Source: Vitreoscilla sp. (GTDB lineage Bacteria; Pseudomonadota; Gammaproteobacteria; Burkholderiales; Neisseriaceae). Taken from it: a stretch of DNA of 42,518 bases. Shown here piece by piece: positions 25,417-34,416 of the stretch. Every line of letters begins with the position of its first letter. Positions within the stretch are counted from its first letter, which is position 1. The notes beneath the pieces were generated by a model. The model had not been told where the DNA came from and did not search any database. It saw only the letters and a program-made list of their open reading frames with translations. The DNA is taken from positions 1 through 42,518 of the forward strand of contig JASLFS010000039.1 of assembly GCA_030150505.1 (NCBI GenBank), written 5' to 3'. The position numbers and the translations under genes are program-made.

Positions 25417-26331
25417 ATGAGCACAAATAAAAAAAACAAGCGACGCCTTAATGGCGTCTTATTACTTGATAAGTCAATTAATATAACCAGCAATACAGCT
25501 TTACAACAAGTTAAGCGTTTATACAATGCAGAAAAAGCTGGACACACTGGAGTATTAGATCCTTTAGCAACTGGTTTATTGCCTATTTGTTTTGGTGAAG
25601 CTACAAAATTTGCTCAATATTTATTAGATGCAGACAAAGCTTATATCGCGAATCTTAAATTAGGCGAGCGAACCAGCACCGCAGATGCTGAAGGAGAAAT
25701 CATTGCCACAGCAGATTACCATCATATCAATGAAAATAACTGGCTAGAAACTCAATCTGCATTAACCACAACAATACAGCAAGTTCCTCCTATGCATTCA
25801 GCATTGAAGCACCAAGGAAAAGCACTATATGAATATGCACGCGCTGGTATTGAAATTGAGAGAAAAGCAAGAACCATTACCATTCATGACATAGCCCTAT
25901 TGCGTTTTAATCCCCCTGAAGTTGATATTTCAGTCAAATGCTCAAAAGGGACATACATTAGGGTTTTAGCAGAAGATTTGGCTCATAAAATTCAGACTGA
26001 AGCGCATTTGATAGGCTTAAGAAGAACAGATACTGCAGGCTTTAATATCAAAGAAGCTTATTCATTAGCCAAGCTAACAGAAATGTCCGAAACCCAACGA
26101 GATGCTCTATTACTACCATGTGACATATTGGTACAACATTTACCAGAAATCACGCTAGATAATGATGAAATTACAGCATTACAACATGGTAAAAGAGTGC
26201 AATATACGGCAAGTTATGAGATAATATCTCCGCTTCGTGTTTATAGCGAAGACAAAAAATTCATCGGTCTAGTGGATTATCAACCAGAATTTGGTTGCTT
26301 AAAAGCATTGAGATTGATGGCTACTAATTAA
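25417..26331 (+). CDS. truB: tRNA pseudouridine(55) synthase
   Basis: Makes pseudouridine 55 in the T-loop of tRNAs. 304 residues. 'LNGVLLLDKSINITSN' opens the catalytic domain, the catalytic Asp48 is in 'GHTGVLDPLATGLLPICFG', and 'AYIANLKLGERTSTADAEGE' and 'YEYARAGIEIERKARTITI' follow in order. The C-terminal part resembles a degenerate PUA domain. It sits in the usual place between rbfA and rpsO. Confidence 0.96.
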   Translation: MSTNKKNKRRLNGVLLLDKSINITSNTALQQVKRLYNAEKAGHTGVLDPLATGLLPICFGEATKFAQYLLDADKAYIANLKLGERTSTADAEGEIIATADYHHINENNWLETQSALTTTIQQVPPMHSALKHQGKALYEYARAGIEIERKARTITIHDIALLRFNPPEVDISVKCSKGTYIRVLAEDLAHKIQTEAHLIGLRRTDTAGFNIKEAYSLAKLTEMSETQRDALLLPCDILVQHLPEITLDNDEITALQHGKRVQYTASYEIISPLRVYSEDKKFIGLVDYQPEFGCLKALRLMATN

Positions 26332-26349
26332 AAATCAGTAGCAATATAC

Positions 26350-26413
26350 AGGAGTTAGTAAGGGTTTTTGGACTCTGCTAACTTGTCGGGTATTTACCCA
26401 TATTTTTTTGGAG
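26350..26413 (+). promoter_or_regulatory. Structured rpsO leader
   Basis: GTTAG (26354-26358) can pair with CTAAC (26378-26382), an alternative GGAGT/ACTCT pairing competes with it, and a small GGGTATTTACCC hairpin (26388-26399) precedes a T-run and the GGAG ribosome site. The competing folds are what an S15 autoregulatory element would look like; the assignment is inference. Confidence 0.4.
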
Positions 26414-26421
26414 TTTCACAA

Positions 26422-26691
26422 ATGGCATTAACTGTCGCACAAAAAGCACAAATCGTTAAAGATTTCCAACGTAAAGAAAATGACACTGGTTCAAGCGAAG
26501 TACAAGTTGCTTTATTGACTTTCCGTATCAATGACTTGACTCCTCACTTCAAAGCCAACTTAAAAGACCACCACAGCCGTCGCGGTCTATTAAAAATGGT
26601 TAGCCAACGTCGTCGCTTATTGAGCTACTTGCGTCGTAAAGATGCTGATGCTTACCGTAACTTGATCGCTCGTTTAGGTCTACGTAAGTAA
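26422..26691 (+). CDS. rpsO: 30S ribosomal protein S15
   Basis: 89-residue primary 16S rRNA-binding protein of the platform. It starts at ATG 26422 (MALTVAQKAQIV), preceded by GGAG; the longer in-frame ATG at 26368 falls in the leader and would add 18 unrelated residues. Conserved blocks are 'NDTGSSEVQVALLTFRINDLTPHFK' and 'DHHSRRGLLKMVSQRRRLLSYLRR'. The gene ends in a strong terminator, and pnp follows as in many proteobacteria. Confidence 0.97.
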   Translation: MALTVAQKAQIVKDFQRKENDTGSSEVQVALLTFRINDLTPHFKANLKDHHSRRGLLKMVSQRRRLLSYLRRKDADAYRNLIARLGLRK

Positions 26692-26698
26692 TCATTCG

Positions 26699-26729
26699 AG
26701 GTCGCAGACACAAAACTGCGACCTTTTTT
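26699..26729 (+). terminator. rpsO terminator
   Basis: AGGTCGCAG (26699-26707) pairs with CTGCGACCT (26716-26724), followed by a run of T. Confidence 0.92.
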
Positions 26730-26741
26730 ATTGATCATAAC

Positions 26742-26822
26742 GGGCTACAACATTCAAAACAGAAACTCTAACCATGCACATTTGATTCGTGTGCATCATT
26801 AGGGTTTTCGTTTTAGTAGCCC
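26742..26822 (+). promoter_or_regulatory. pnp: Long hairpin in the pnp leader (RNase III-type)
   Basis: Three nested stems form one 81-nt hairpin ending 23 bases before the pnp ATG. The base is GGGCTAC/GTAGCCC (26742-26748 with 26816-26822). The middle is a 16-bp stem (26756-26771 with 26799-26814) with one mismatch and two G-T pairs. The tip is ATGCACA/TGTGCAT (26774-26780 with 26790-26796). E. coli pnp has a comparable leader duplex, cut by RNase III and then used by PNPase for autorepression. Confidence 0.75.
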
Positions 26823-26845
26823 ATACTAATAAATAGAAAGAAACC

Positions 26846-28978
26846 ATGTTTCAAAAATTTACTAAATCATTTGAATTTGGCAATCACACTGTTACATTAG
26901 AAACAGGTGAAATTGCTCGTCAAGCCTCTGCTGCTGTAAAAGTATCAATGGGCGACACTGTCGTTCTTGTAACGGTTGTTGCTGCAAAAGATATTAAACA
27001 AGGTCAAGACTTCTTCCCGCTAACAGTTGATTACTTTGAGCGTACTTACGCTGCAGGTAAAATTCCTGGTGGTTTCTTCAAACGTGAAGGCAAACAAAGC
27101 GAAAAAGAAATCTTAACTAGCCGCCTAATTGACCGCCCTATTCGTCCATTATTCCCAGAAGGTTTCTACCACGATATCCAAATCGTTGCTATGGTTGTTT
27201 CAGTTGATCCTGAAATTGACTCTGATATTCCTGCAATGATTGGTGCTTCTGCTGCATTAGTATTAAGTGGTGTACCTTTTGCTGGTCCAATCGGCGCAGC
27301 TCGTGTAGGTTATATCAATAACGAATACGTACTAAACCCAAGCAAAACACAATTGGTATCTTCTCAACTAGATTTAGTTGTTGCAGGCACTAATAAAGCT
27401 GTTTTGATGGTTGAATCTGAAGCTCAAGAACTAAGCGAAGCAATCATGCTTGGTGCTGTTGTTTATGGCCATGAACAATCACAAGCTGTTATCAATGCAA
27501 TTAATGAATTAGCACAAGAAATCAACCCAGAAGTATGGGCTTGGTCTGCTCCAGAAACCAATACTGATTTAGTTGCTAAAGTAACTGAAATTGCTGGCGA
27601 AACTGTACGTGAAGCATTCAAAATCCGTGAAAAACAAGCTCGTAGCCAAAAAATTGCTGAAGCATGGGCTGCTATTGAAGCCGCTCTTATCACTGATGAA
27701 ACTGATACTTTAACTGCAAATCAAATCAAATCAATCTTCAAAGCACTTGAAGCTGAAGTGGTTCGTACACAAATTTTAGAAGGTCAACCACGTATTGATG
27801 GTCGTGACACTAGAACTGTTCGTCCAATTAACATTCAATCAAGCGTTCTACCTCGCACTCATGGCTCAGCACTATTCACTCGTGGTGAAACACAAGCTTT
27901 AGCTACTGCTACTTTGGGTACTCAGCGTGACGAACAAATTATTGACGCATTAAGTGGTGAATATACAGACCGCTTTATTATGCATTACAACTTCCCTCCA
28001 TATTCAACTGGTGAAGTTGGTCGTATGGGCATCCCTAAACGCCGTGAAATTGGCCATGGTCGCTTAGCTAAGCGTGCTTTGATTGCTGTATTACCTGCTG
28101 CTGAAGATTTCAGCTACACCATGCGTGTTGTATCTGAAATTACAGAATCAAATGGTTCATCTTCTATGGCATCTGTTTGCGGTGGCTGTTTAGCATTGCT
28201 ATCTGCTGGCGTTCCACTTAAAGCTCACGTTGCTGGTATTGCAATGGGTTTAATTTTAGAAGGCAATAAATTTGCCGTTCTAACTGATATCTTGGGTGAT
28301 GAAGACCACCTAGGCGATATGGACTTTAAAGTAGCAGGTACTGCTGATGGCGTAACTGCACTACAAATGGACATCAAAATCCAAGGTATTACTAAAGAAA
28401 TCATGCAAATTGCACTAGAGCAAGCCAAAGAAGGTCGTATGCACATTCTAGGCTTGATGAAAGGTGCAGTTGATGGCCCTCAAGAGCTATCTAGCCATGC
28501 TCCACGCCTATTCACAATGAAAATCAAACAAGATAAGATTCGTGATGTTATCGGTAAAGGTGGTGAAACCATTCGTGGCATCATCAAAGATACTGGCACT
28601 GAAATCAATATCGAAGAGGATGGCACTGTTATTATCGCTGCTACAACTCAAGAAGCTGGTGATGCTGCTCGTGAGCGCATTGAGCAAATTACAGCTGAAG
28701 TTGAAGTGGGTAAAGTATACGATGGTACCGTATTAAAAATCTTAGATAATAATGTTGGTGCAATTGTCCAAGTTCTACCAGGTAAAGATGGTTTGGTTCA
28801 CGTGAGCCAAATTGCTCATGAGCGTGTTAAAAACGTAAGTGATTACCTAAAAGTGGGTCAAGAAGTACAAGTAAAAGCATTGGAAATTGATGACCGTGGT
28901 CGTATCCGTTTATCAATCAAAGCTTTACTTGAAAAACCAGCTGTAGAAGAAGTAAAAAAAGCTGAAGATAACAACTAA
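26846..28978 (+). CDS. pnp: Polyribonucleotide nucleotidyltransferase (PNPase)
   Basis: 3'-to-5' phosphorolytic exoribonuclease of the degradosome (710 residues, EC 2.7.7.8). Two RNase PH domains flank an all-helical domain; the first opens 'FEFGNHTVTLETGEIARQASAAVKV' style sequence and the second carries 'RTHGSALFTRGETQALATATLG' and the catalytic aspartates in 'GDEDHLGDMDFKVAGT'. A KH domain ('IRDVIGKGGETIRGI') and an S1 domain ('GKVYDGTVLKILDNNVGAIVQ') end the protein. It lacks the longer C-terminal tail seen in E. coli after S1. The leader hairpin suggests autoregulation. Confidence 0.97.
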   Translation: MFQKFTKSFEFGNHTVTLETGEIARQASAAVKVSMGDTVVLVTVVAAKDIKQGQDFFPLTVDYFERTYAAGKIPGGFFKREGKQSEKEILTSRLIDRPIRPLFPEGFYHDIQIVAMVVSVDPEIDSDIPAMIGASAALVLSGVPFAGPIGAARVGYINNEYVLNPSKTQLVSSQLDLVVAGTNKAVLMVESEAQELSEAIMLGAVVYGHEQSQAVINAINELAQEINPEVWAWSAPETNTDLVAKVTEIAGETVREAFKIREKQARSQKIAEAWAAIEAALITDETDTLTANQIKSIFKALEAEVVRTQILEGQPRIDGRDTRTVRPINIQSSVLPRTHGSALFTRGETQALATATLGTQRDEQIIDALSGEYTDRFIMHYNFPPYSTGEVGRMGIPKRREIGHGRLAKRALIAVLPAAEDFSYTMRVVSEITESNGSSSMASVCGGCLALLSAGVPLKAHVAGIAMGLILEGNKFAVLTDILGDEDHLGDMDFKVAGTADGVTALQMDIKIQGITKEIMQIALEQAKEGRMHILGLMKGAVDGPQELSSHAPRLFTMKIKQDKIRDVIGKGGETIRGIIKDTGTEINIEEDGTVIIAATTQEAGDAARERIEQITAEVEVGKVYDGTVLKILDNNVGAIVQVLPGKDGLVHVSQIAHERVKNVSDYLKVGQEVQVKALEIDDRGRIRLSIKALLEKPAVEEVKKAEDNN

Positions 28979-28994
28979 TACAAAATAGTTGTAT

Positions 28995-29023
28995 AAAAAA
29001 AGCTGCCTCAGGGCAGCTTTTTT
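28995..29023. terminator. Bidirectional terminator between pnp and the EamA permease gene
   Basis: AAAAAAGCTGCC (28996-29007) pairs with GGCAGCTTTTTT (29012-29023). The stem GCTGCC/GGCAGC is the same as in the nrdA-nrdB terminator. The right arm reaches the stop codon of the minus-strand gene. Confidence 0.9.
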
Positions 29024-29957
29024 ATGTTTCAGAAATACCAGAGAGCTTACTTTGTTTTGCTGCTAATTTCCTACTAATTAACAAACGTCTATAACCATCT
29101 AGTAACATCAAAACCAATGCCACAGCAATGCAACCATAGGTCAATGCAGCTTCCATTTGTAAAGGTTCTTTTAAGACCAAGACAGCTAGAGCAAATAAAA
29201 TCGTTGGTTCTAGGTAGCTTAACATACCAAAAATAGTTACTGGTAATAAGCGCATACCCAATAAATTTAAATACATTGCCGCTGCACTAATAACACCTAG
29301 CATGATAAGCAAGAATCCAAATTTAAGAGGCGCGACCTGTAAAATAGCACTATTAAAGTCTTGTAAATACAAATAAAACAGTGCAAATGGAAAAATAATC
29401 GTCAAGTCTAAAGTTAATCCAGCTAAAGCTGGCACTTGCAAAATTCGACGCATGAGATAATAAATAGGATATGTACCAAAAATCCAAGCTGTTACCCAAG
29501 AAAATGTATGCGTTCTAAAAAACTCATTTCCCACTGCTATCAATGCCATTGTTACTGCTGCAGTCTGTAATGGCGTTAATCGTTCATTTAGAATGACTCG
29601 CCCCGCCAAAACCATCATTAATGGAAATAAAAAATACCCCATTGCAACATCAACACCATAACCATTTACAGGACCCCACATAAATAGCCATAATTGGCTA
29701 GCAACAATACTGGTTGGCAAAACAAACATTGCCCATCGTTTAATATCTTTGCCCAAACCTCTACAAAATTGAAATAAATCTCTCCAACCTTGCAAAAGAA
29801 ACATCAAAACCATTAAACCAAACAGCATCATTACCATTCGCCATGCGAATACTTCAGTTCCATTTAAAGGTTTAAGCCAATCACTATATATATATAACAC
29901 CCCAAACAAAATATTGGAGCCTAATGCCGCTAAGATTCCTTTTTGTATACTCGTCAT
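29022..29957 (-). CDS. EamA/RarD-family drug/metabolite transporter
   Basis: Inner-membrane protein of 311 residues with about ten hydrophobic helices in two EamA repeats. The start 'GILAALGSNILFGVLYIYSDWLKPLNGTEVFAWRMVMMLF' and the segments 'NGYGVDVAMGYFLFPLMMVLAGRVILNERLTPLQ' and 'GMLSYLEPTILFALAVLVLKE' follow the RarD branch. The substrate of RarD proteins is not firmly known. AGGA before the ATG is the ribosome site. It stands alone, divergent from the malate synthase gene. Confidence 0.85.
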   Translation of the reverse strand: MTSIQKGILAALGSNILFGVLYIYSDWLKPLNGTEVFAWRMVMMLFGLMVLMFLLQGWRDLFQFCRGLGKDIKRWAMFVLPTSIVASQLWLFMWGPVNGYGVDVAMGYFLFPLMMVLAGRVILNERLTPLQTAAVTMALIAVGNEFFRTHTFSWVTAWIFGTYPIYYLMRRILQVPALAGLTLDLTIIFPFALFYLYLQDFNSAILQVAPLKFGFLLIMLGVISAAAMYLNLLGMRLLPVTIFGMLSYLEPTILFALAVLVLKEPLQMEAALTYGCIAVALVLMLLDGYRRLLISRKLAAKQSKLSGISET

Positions 29958-30339
29958 ATAGTCCTCAGAATTATTGTTATTTTAATCAGGAGATAAGCAT
30001 ATCAATCCATGACCAAACTCTAGGCTGCCAGAGTTGAGTGGATTCTACTCTTAAATACAGATTATTGTCATGTTTTACTGTAACTTAGTGCTCATTAGTC
30101 TTATTTACATATCATGGTATAATCAAAAGTCATCTTACGAAAAATTAGCATTATAAAAACAAAGCTAATTTCATTCATCTCACATTATTGCATTGCAAAA
30201 AAAACATCAAAATGAAATAATAAGTTTCATTATTTGCAACAAAAATTAAAAATTACTGAAATAAAGACAAATAATTTTGCGCTTGTTACACTAAAGCCAT
30301 CTTATAACAACAATATCTTTAAGAAATAGGAGTTTCATT
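29958..30339. other. Divergent region between the EamA permease gene and glcB
   Basis: The 382-base gap contains a small hairpin AACTCT/AGAGTT with loop AGGCTGCC (30016-30035), a promoter toward glcB, and AT-rich palindromes in the glcB leader. No coding frame is supported. Confidence 0.6.
30095..30231 (+). promoter_or_regulatory. glcB promoter and palindromic leader element
   Basis: TTAGTC (30095-30100) and the extended -10 TGGTATAAT (30115-30123) are 17 bases apart. About 90 bases downstream AATGAAA (30211-30217) and TTTCATT (30225-30231) form an inverted repeat, overlapped by AAATAAT/ATTATTT and flanked by TTGCAA words (30193 and 30234). This may be an operator; the long leader of about 210 nt is otherwise unexplained. 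Confidence 0.5.
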
Positions 30340-32514
30340 ATGACCAGTCGCGTTCAAAAAGCCAATTTGCAAATTGACACACAACTATATAACTTCATTG
30401 AAAATGAAGTTATTAAAAACCACAGTATTGATACTGATGTTTTCTGGCAAGGATTTAGCCGTTTAGTTCATGAATTAGCACCTATTAACCGCCAACTATT
30501 ACAAAAACGTGAAGATTTACAAAGCCAGATAGATGCTTGGCATGATGCCAATAAAGGTCCTATCCAAAATATGAAGGATTATCAAACCTTCTTAAAAGAA
30601 ATTGGCTATTTAGTGGAAGAACCAGCTAGTTTTAAAGTTAGCACTGAAAATGTTGATATTGAAATTGCAGAACAAGCAGGACCACAATTGGTTGTTCCTA
30701 TTATGAATGCACGCTATGCAATCAACGCTGCTAATGCTCGTTGGGGAAGCTTATATGATGCTTTGTATGGCACAGATGCGATTGATCAATCAGGCGATTT
30801 AGCACCAAGTAAAGAATATAATAAAAAACGTGGTGCAGCTGTTATTGAATTTGCACGTCAATATTTAGATGACACTATTGCATTGACTTCAGGCAGCCAT
30901 AAAAATGCGGTTGCATATACAGTACAAAACCAAGAACTAGCTGTTCAATTATCATCGGGTGAAACCGTTGGCTTAAAAAACCCTAGCTTATTCATTGGTT
31001 TTAATGGCGAAGCAAGCGCACCTACTTCATTGTTATTCTTACAAAATGGTTTGCATTTTGATATTGTAATTGATGCTAACAGCCCTATCGGCTCACAAGA
31101 CGCAGCTGGAATTAAAGATATCATTATGGAGGCTGCCTTAAGTACCATTATGGACTGTGAGGACTCTGTAGCTGCTGTCGATGGCGAAGATAAAACCTTA
31201 GTTTACCAAAACTGGCTTGGCCTAATGCAGGGCAGCTTAACTGAAGAAGTGAGTAAAGATGGCAAATCATTTACTCGCCGAATGAACCCTGACCGCACTT
31301 ACCAACATAAAAATGGTACTGGTGAATTTAAACTACCTGGTCGTTCATTATTATTTATTCGTAACGTTGGTCATTTAATGACAACGCCAGCTGTATTAGA
31401 TCAAGATGGAAATGAAATTCCAGAAGGCATTCTAGATGCAGTTATGACTGGACTGATTGCTCCATTCGATTTAAATCGCCAAGAAAACAAAAATAGCCGA
31501 ACAGGTTCTGTTTACATTGTAAAACCCAAAATGCATGGTCCTGAGGAAGTGCGTTTTGCCAATACCCTATTTAATCAAGTAGAAGATTTAACAGGTTTAA
31601 AACGCAATACGTTAAAAATGGGCGTTATGGATGAAGAGCGTCGTACATCTGTTAACTTAAAAGCTTGCATCTACGAAGCTCGTGAGCGCATTGTATTCAT
31701 TAACACTGGTTTCTTAGACCGTACTGGTGATGAAATGCATACCGATATGCACGCTGGCCCAATGTTGCGTAAAGGCGATATGAAATCAACGCCTTGGATT
31801 CAATCTTACGAAGCTAATAACGTACAAGCAGGCTTAGAATGTGGCTTAGTTGGCAAAGCTCAAATTGGTAAAGGCATGTGGGCAATGCCTGACTTGATGG
31901 CAGAAATGTTAAAACAAAAAATTGGTCATCCAAAAGCTGGCGCAACAACGGCTTGGGTACCATCGCCAACAGGCGCAACGTTACATGCTATTCATTATCA
32001 TCAAGTGAATGTATTTGATGTACAAAAAGAACTCATGAAACAAAGCCATCAATATTTGAATGATTTATTGACCATCCCTGTTGCTAATAATCCTAATTGG
32101 AGCCCTGAAGAAATTCAACAAGAGCTAGACAATAACTGCCAAGGTATTCTGGGTTATGTTGTTCGCTGGGTAGACCAAGGTGTAGGTTGTTCTAAAGTAC
32201 CTGACATCCACAATATTGGCTTAATGGAAGATAGAGCAACATTACGTATTTCTAGCCAACACATTGCCAACTGGTTATTCCATGGTATTACCAATCGTAC
32301 TCAAGTGGAAGAAACACTAAAACGCATGGCAAAAGTTGTTGATGAACAAAATGCTAATGATCCACTATATCAACCAATGTTTAATAACTTCCAATCATCT
32401 TCAGCCTTCCGTGCTGCAAGCGATTTGGTTTTCTTAGGAACAAAACAGCCAAGTGGCTACACAGAGCCGCTATTGCATAAATGGCGCCAAATTGTAAAAA
32501 AAGCTAACGCTTAA
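30340..32514 (+). CDS. glcB: Malate synthase G
   Basis: Condenses glyoxylate with acetyl-CoA to malate (EC 2.3.3.9). 724 residues, nearly the 723 of E. coli GlcB, so it is the large G form and not AceB. Marker blocks are 'NARWGSLYDALYGTDAI', 'IMDCEDSVAAVDGEDK' with acidic magnesium ligands, 'PGRSLLFIRNVGHLM', 'FINTGFLDRTGDEMHTDMHAGPMLRKGDMK' and 'WVPSPTGATLHAIHYH'. No isocitrate lyase or glycolate oxidase gene is in the window. AGGAG precedes the ATG, and the gene has its own promoter and terminator. Confidence 0.97.
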   Translation: MTSRVQKANLQIDTQLYNFIENEVIKNHSIDTDVFWQGFSRLVHELAPINRQLLQKREDLQSQIDAWHDANKGPIQNMKDYQTFLKEIGYLVEEPASFKVSTENVDIEIAEQAGPQLVVPIMNARYAINAANARWGSLYDALYGTDAIDQSGDLAPSKEYNKKRGAAVIEFARQYLDDTIALTSGSHKNAVAYTVQNQELAVQLSSGETVGLKNPSLFIGFNGEASAPTSLLFLQNGLHFDIVIDANSPIGSQDAAGIKDIIMEAALSTIMDCEDSVAAVDGEDKTLVYQNWLGLMQGSLTEEVSKDGKSFTRRMNPDRTYQHKNGTGEFKLPGRSLLFIRNVGHLMTTPAVLDQDGNEIPEGILDAVMTGLIAPFDLNRQENKNSRTGSVYIVKPKMHGPEEVRFANTLFNQVEDLTGLKRNTLKMGVMDEERRTSVNLKACIYEARERIVFINTGFLDRTGDEMHTDMHAGPMLRKGDMKSTPWIQSYEANNVQAGLECGLVGKAQIGKGMWAMPDLMAEMLKQKIGHPKAGATTAWVPSPTGATLHAIHYHQVNVFDVQKELMKQSHQYLNDLLTIPVANNPNWSPEEIQQELDNNCQGILGYVVRWVDQGVGCSKVPDIHNIGLMEDRATLRISSQHIANWLFHGITNRTQVEETLKRMAKVVDEQNANDPLYQPMFNNFQSSSAFRAASDLVFLGTKQPSGYTEPLLHKWRQIVKKANA
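30888..30899 (-). repeat. Uptake-sequence-like 12-mer TGGCTGCCTGAA
   Basis: Exact copy on the minus strand, inside glcB. Confidence 0.45.
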
Positions 32515-32527
32515 ATTCTTAACAAAC

Positions 32528-32557
32528 AAAAAACAGACTCCATGGAGTCTGTTTTTT
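32528..32557. terminator. Bidirectional terminator between glcB and trmA
   Basis: A fully palindromic 30-base hairpin: AAAAAACAGACTCC and GGAGTCTGTTTTTT with effective loop CATG. Confidence 0.92.
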
Positions 32558-32576
32558 CTTCAATCGTCTTTTTTTA

Positions 32577-33668
32577 TTATCGTTTTCTCAGTAACACACC
32601 TGATTCAATATGATGTGTAAATGGAAATTGGTCAAATAAAGCCATGCTTACTATATCATGGGTTTTAATTAGCATTTTCAAATTCTCATGCAAAGTAACT
32701 GGATTACAAGAGATATAAATCACATAATCAAAACCAGCAACTAACTTTAAAGTTTCATCATCAACACCAGCTCTTGGTGGATCCACAAATATCGTTGAAA
32801 ATTGATAATCTTTCAGTTCTATATTGGCTTCTTGTAGTCGACGAAAATCCCGTTCGCCTTGGTAAGCTTCGGTAAACTCTTCTGCTGATAAACGGGCAAT
32901 ATTGATATTCGCAATCTGATTTTTTTCAATATTCCACTTGGCTGCCTGAACCGATGTTTTAGAAACCTCAGTGGCTAAAACCTGATTAAACTTAGTCGAT
33001 AATGGTAAGGTGAAATTGCCATTACCACAATATAACTCTAGCAAATCCCCTTGTGGAATACTATCTGCCTGCTCACATGCCCAAGTTAGCATCTTTTCGC
33101 AAACAGATGCATTAGGCTGAGTAAATCCACCTTCAATTTGCTGATAATCATAACAACGACTTTGAACATTCAGGGTTTCAACCACATAATCTCGGCTCAA
33201 AACAATTTTCTGTCCACGACTACGGCCAATAATTGCTATTCCAAGTTCAGCTTCTAACTCTTGTGCTGCTTGGCTCCACTCTTCATTTAAGCGGCAATGA
33301 TAAATCATCGTTACCAACATATCACCGCTCAAGGTTGCTAAAAACTCAACCTGAAATAAACGGTTTTTTAACAATGGATTGGCTTTAATTTTATCCAATA
33401 ACACAGGCATTAGCCGATTAATGCTTTCACAAGCAACCGGAAAATTCTCTAAACGAATAATGCTATCATGACTCGCTTTTTGTCCTCTTTCAAACATCGC
33501 ATAGCAACAATCATCACCATCATGCCAAATTCGAAACTCAGCACGCATACGAAAATATTGTGCGCTCGATTCATAAAGACTTATTTCAGGGCAAGGTAAC
33601 TGAGCAAATAAATTTTGAATATAATTTAATTTATCTGCTAATTGCTGCTGATAGGTCAACTGGGTCAT
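32577..33668 (-). CDS. trmA: tRNA (uracil-54-C5)-methyltransferase
   Basis: Makes ribothymidine 54 in the tRNA T-loop (EC 2.1.1.35); it pairs functionally with TruB, encoded elsewhere in this window. The N-terminal part has 'YFRMRAEFRIWHDGDDCCYAMF', typical of TrmA and not of RlmC/RlmD. The SAM-binding loop is 'LLELYCGNGNFTLPL', 'IFVDPPRAGVDDETL' follows, and 'YISCNPVTL' holds the nucleophilic cysteine. 'ALFDQFPFTHHIESGVLL' ends the fold. ATG 33668 gives 363 residues; an in-frame TTG at 33686 would add six. It follows the PAP2 gene closely on the same strand. Confidence 0.95.
   Translation of the reverse strand: MTQLTYQQQLADKLNYIQNLFAQLPCPEISLYESSAQYFRMRAEFRIWHDGDDCCYAMFERGQKASHDSIIRLENFPVACESINRLMPVLLDKIKANPLLKNRLFQVEFLATLSGDMLVTMIYHCRLNEEWSQAAQELEAELGIAIIGRSRGQKIVLSRDYVVETLNVQSRCYDYQQIEGGFTQPNASVCEKMLTWACEQADSIPQGDLLELYCGNGNFTLPLSTKFNQVLATEVSKTSVQAAKWNIEKNQIANINIARLSAEEFTEAYQGERDFRRLQEANIELKDYQFSTIFVDPPRAGVDDETLKLVAGFDYVIYISCNPVTLHENLKMLIKTHDIVSMALFDQFPFTHHIESGVLLRKR
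32939..32950 (+). repeat. Uptake-sequence-like 12-mer TGGCTGCCTGAA
   Basis: Exact copy within trmA, antisense to the gene. Confidence 0.45.
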
Positions 33669-33693
33669 ATATTTCACTTTATCCAAAATAAAT

Positions 33694-34416
33694 TTACTTA
33701 GCTAATTGACGTTCAATCAGCAAAACGAAGAACAGCGCAAGAACAAAACTAATGAGAATGCCAACCAAAAGATCAAGTGGCCAATGCATCCCTAAAAACA
33801 ATCGACTTATTAAAACAAATTCCGCCCACACAACAGATACTGCTGCTAAAAAATATTGTTTTCTAGGCCACCACAAACCAACTGCCAACAAGGCCCAAGT
33901 TGCTGCGAAAATCGTATGACCAGATGGAAAAGAGTAGCCTACTTCATGCTGCCAATGTTTTTGTAGTTGATTAGGAATAGAGGTACTCAACGCTTTCTCA
34001 TTGGCAATTAACCAATCTTTTCGCTCATCTCTAGCCATTCCATAAAAATCATCCGTTGAAATAATATTGTAATCTGCTAAAAACTGTACATATGGTCTTG
34101 GCTCTTTCAAGGTATTTTTAACGACAACCTTAACAATCTGTCCAGACAAAATCGCCATTCCCAATAATACTAAACAGAATAAAGCTGTTTTTTTTGTGAT
34201 TGATTTTCTAAAAAAGGTAAATAATAAACCACAGAAAACAACAATAGTCCCAATACCCAAAGGTAAAGAGGCCGTATCTGTTAAAAGAATCCAAGAAGAT
34301 AAATTCTCAATAATTTGATTTTGCCAATGCCAACCGCTTATCCATGCAGCGATAGGTACAAGTAGCAAAATAATTGCAGCAACGGCAATTGCCTGCAAAG
34401 AAGGTTTAAATTTCAT
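33694..34416 (-). CDS. pgpB: PAP2-family membrane phosphatase (PgpB-like)
   Basis: Integral membrane lipid phosphatase of 240 residues. The three active-site motifs are visible: 'KNTLKEPRP' (KX6RP), 'SFPSGH' and 'SRLFLGMHWPLD' (SRX5HX3D), which place catalysis on the periplasmic side. An N-terminal helix 'IAVAAIILLLVPIAAWI' and a spacer of about 60 polar residues between motifs 1 and 2 match E. coli PgpB. Likely substrates are undecaprenyl pyrophosphate and phosphatidylglycerol phosphate. It is upstream of trmA in the same transcript; the pairing does not suggest a joint function. Confidence 0.88.
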   Translation of the reverse strand: MKFKPSLQAIAVAAIILLLVPIAAWISGWHWQNQIIENLSSWILLTDTASLPLGIGTIVVFCGLLFTFFRKSITKKTALFCLVLLGMAILSGQIVKVVVKNTLKEPRPYVQFLADYNIISTDDFYGMARDERKDWLIANEKALSTSIPNQLQKHWQHEVGYSFPSGHTIFAATWALLAVGLWWPRKQYFLAAVSVVWAEFVLISRLFLGMHWPLDLLVGILISFVLALFFVLLIERQLAK

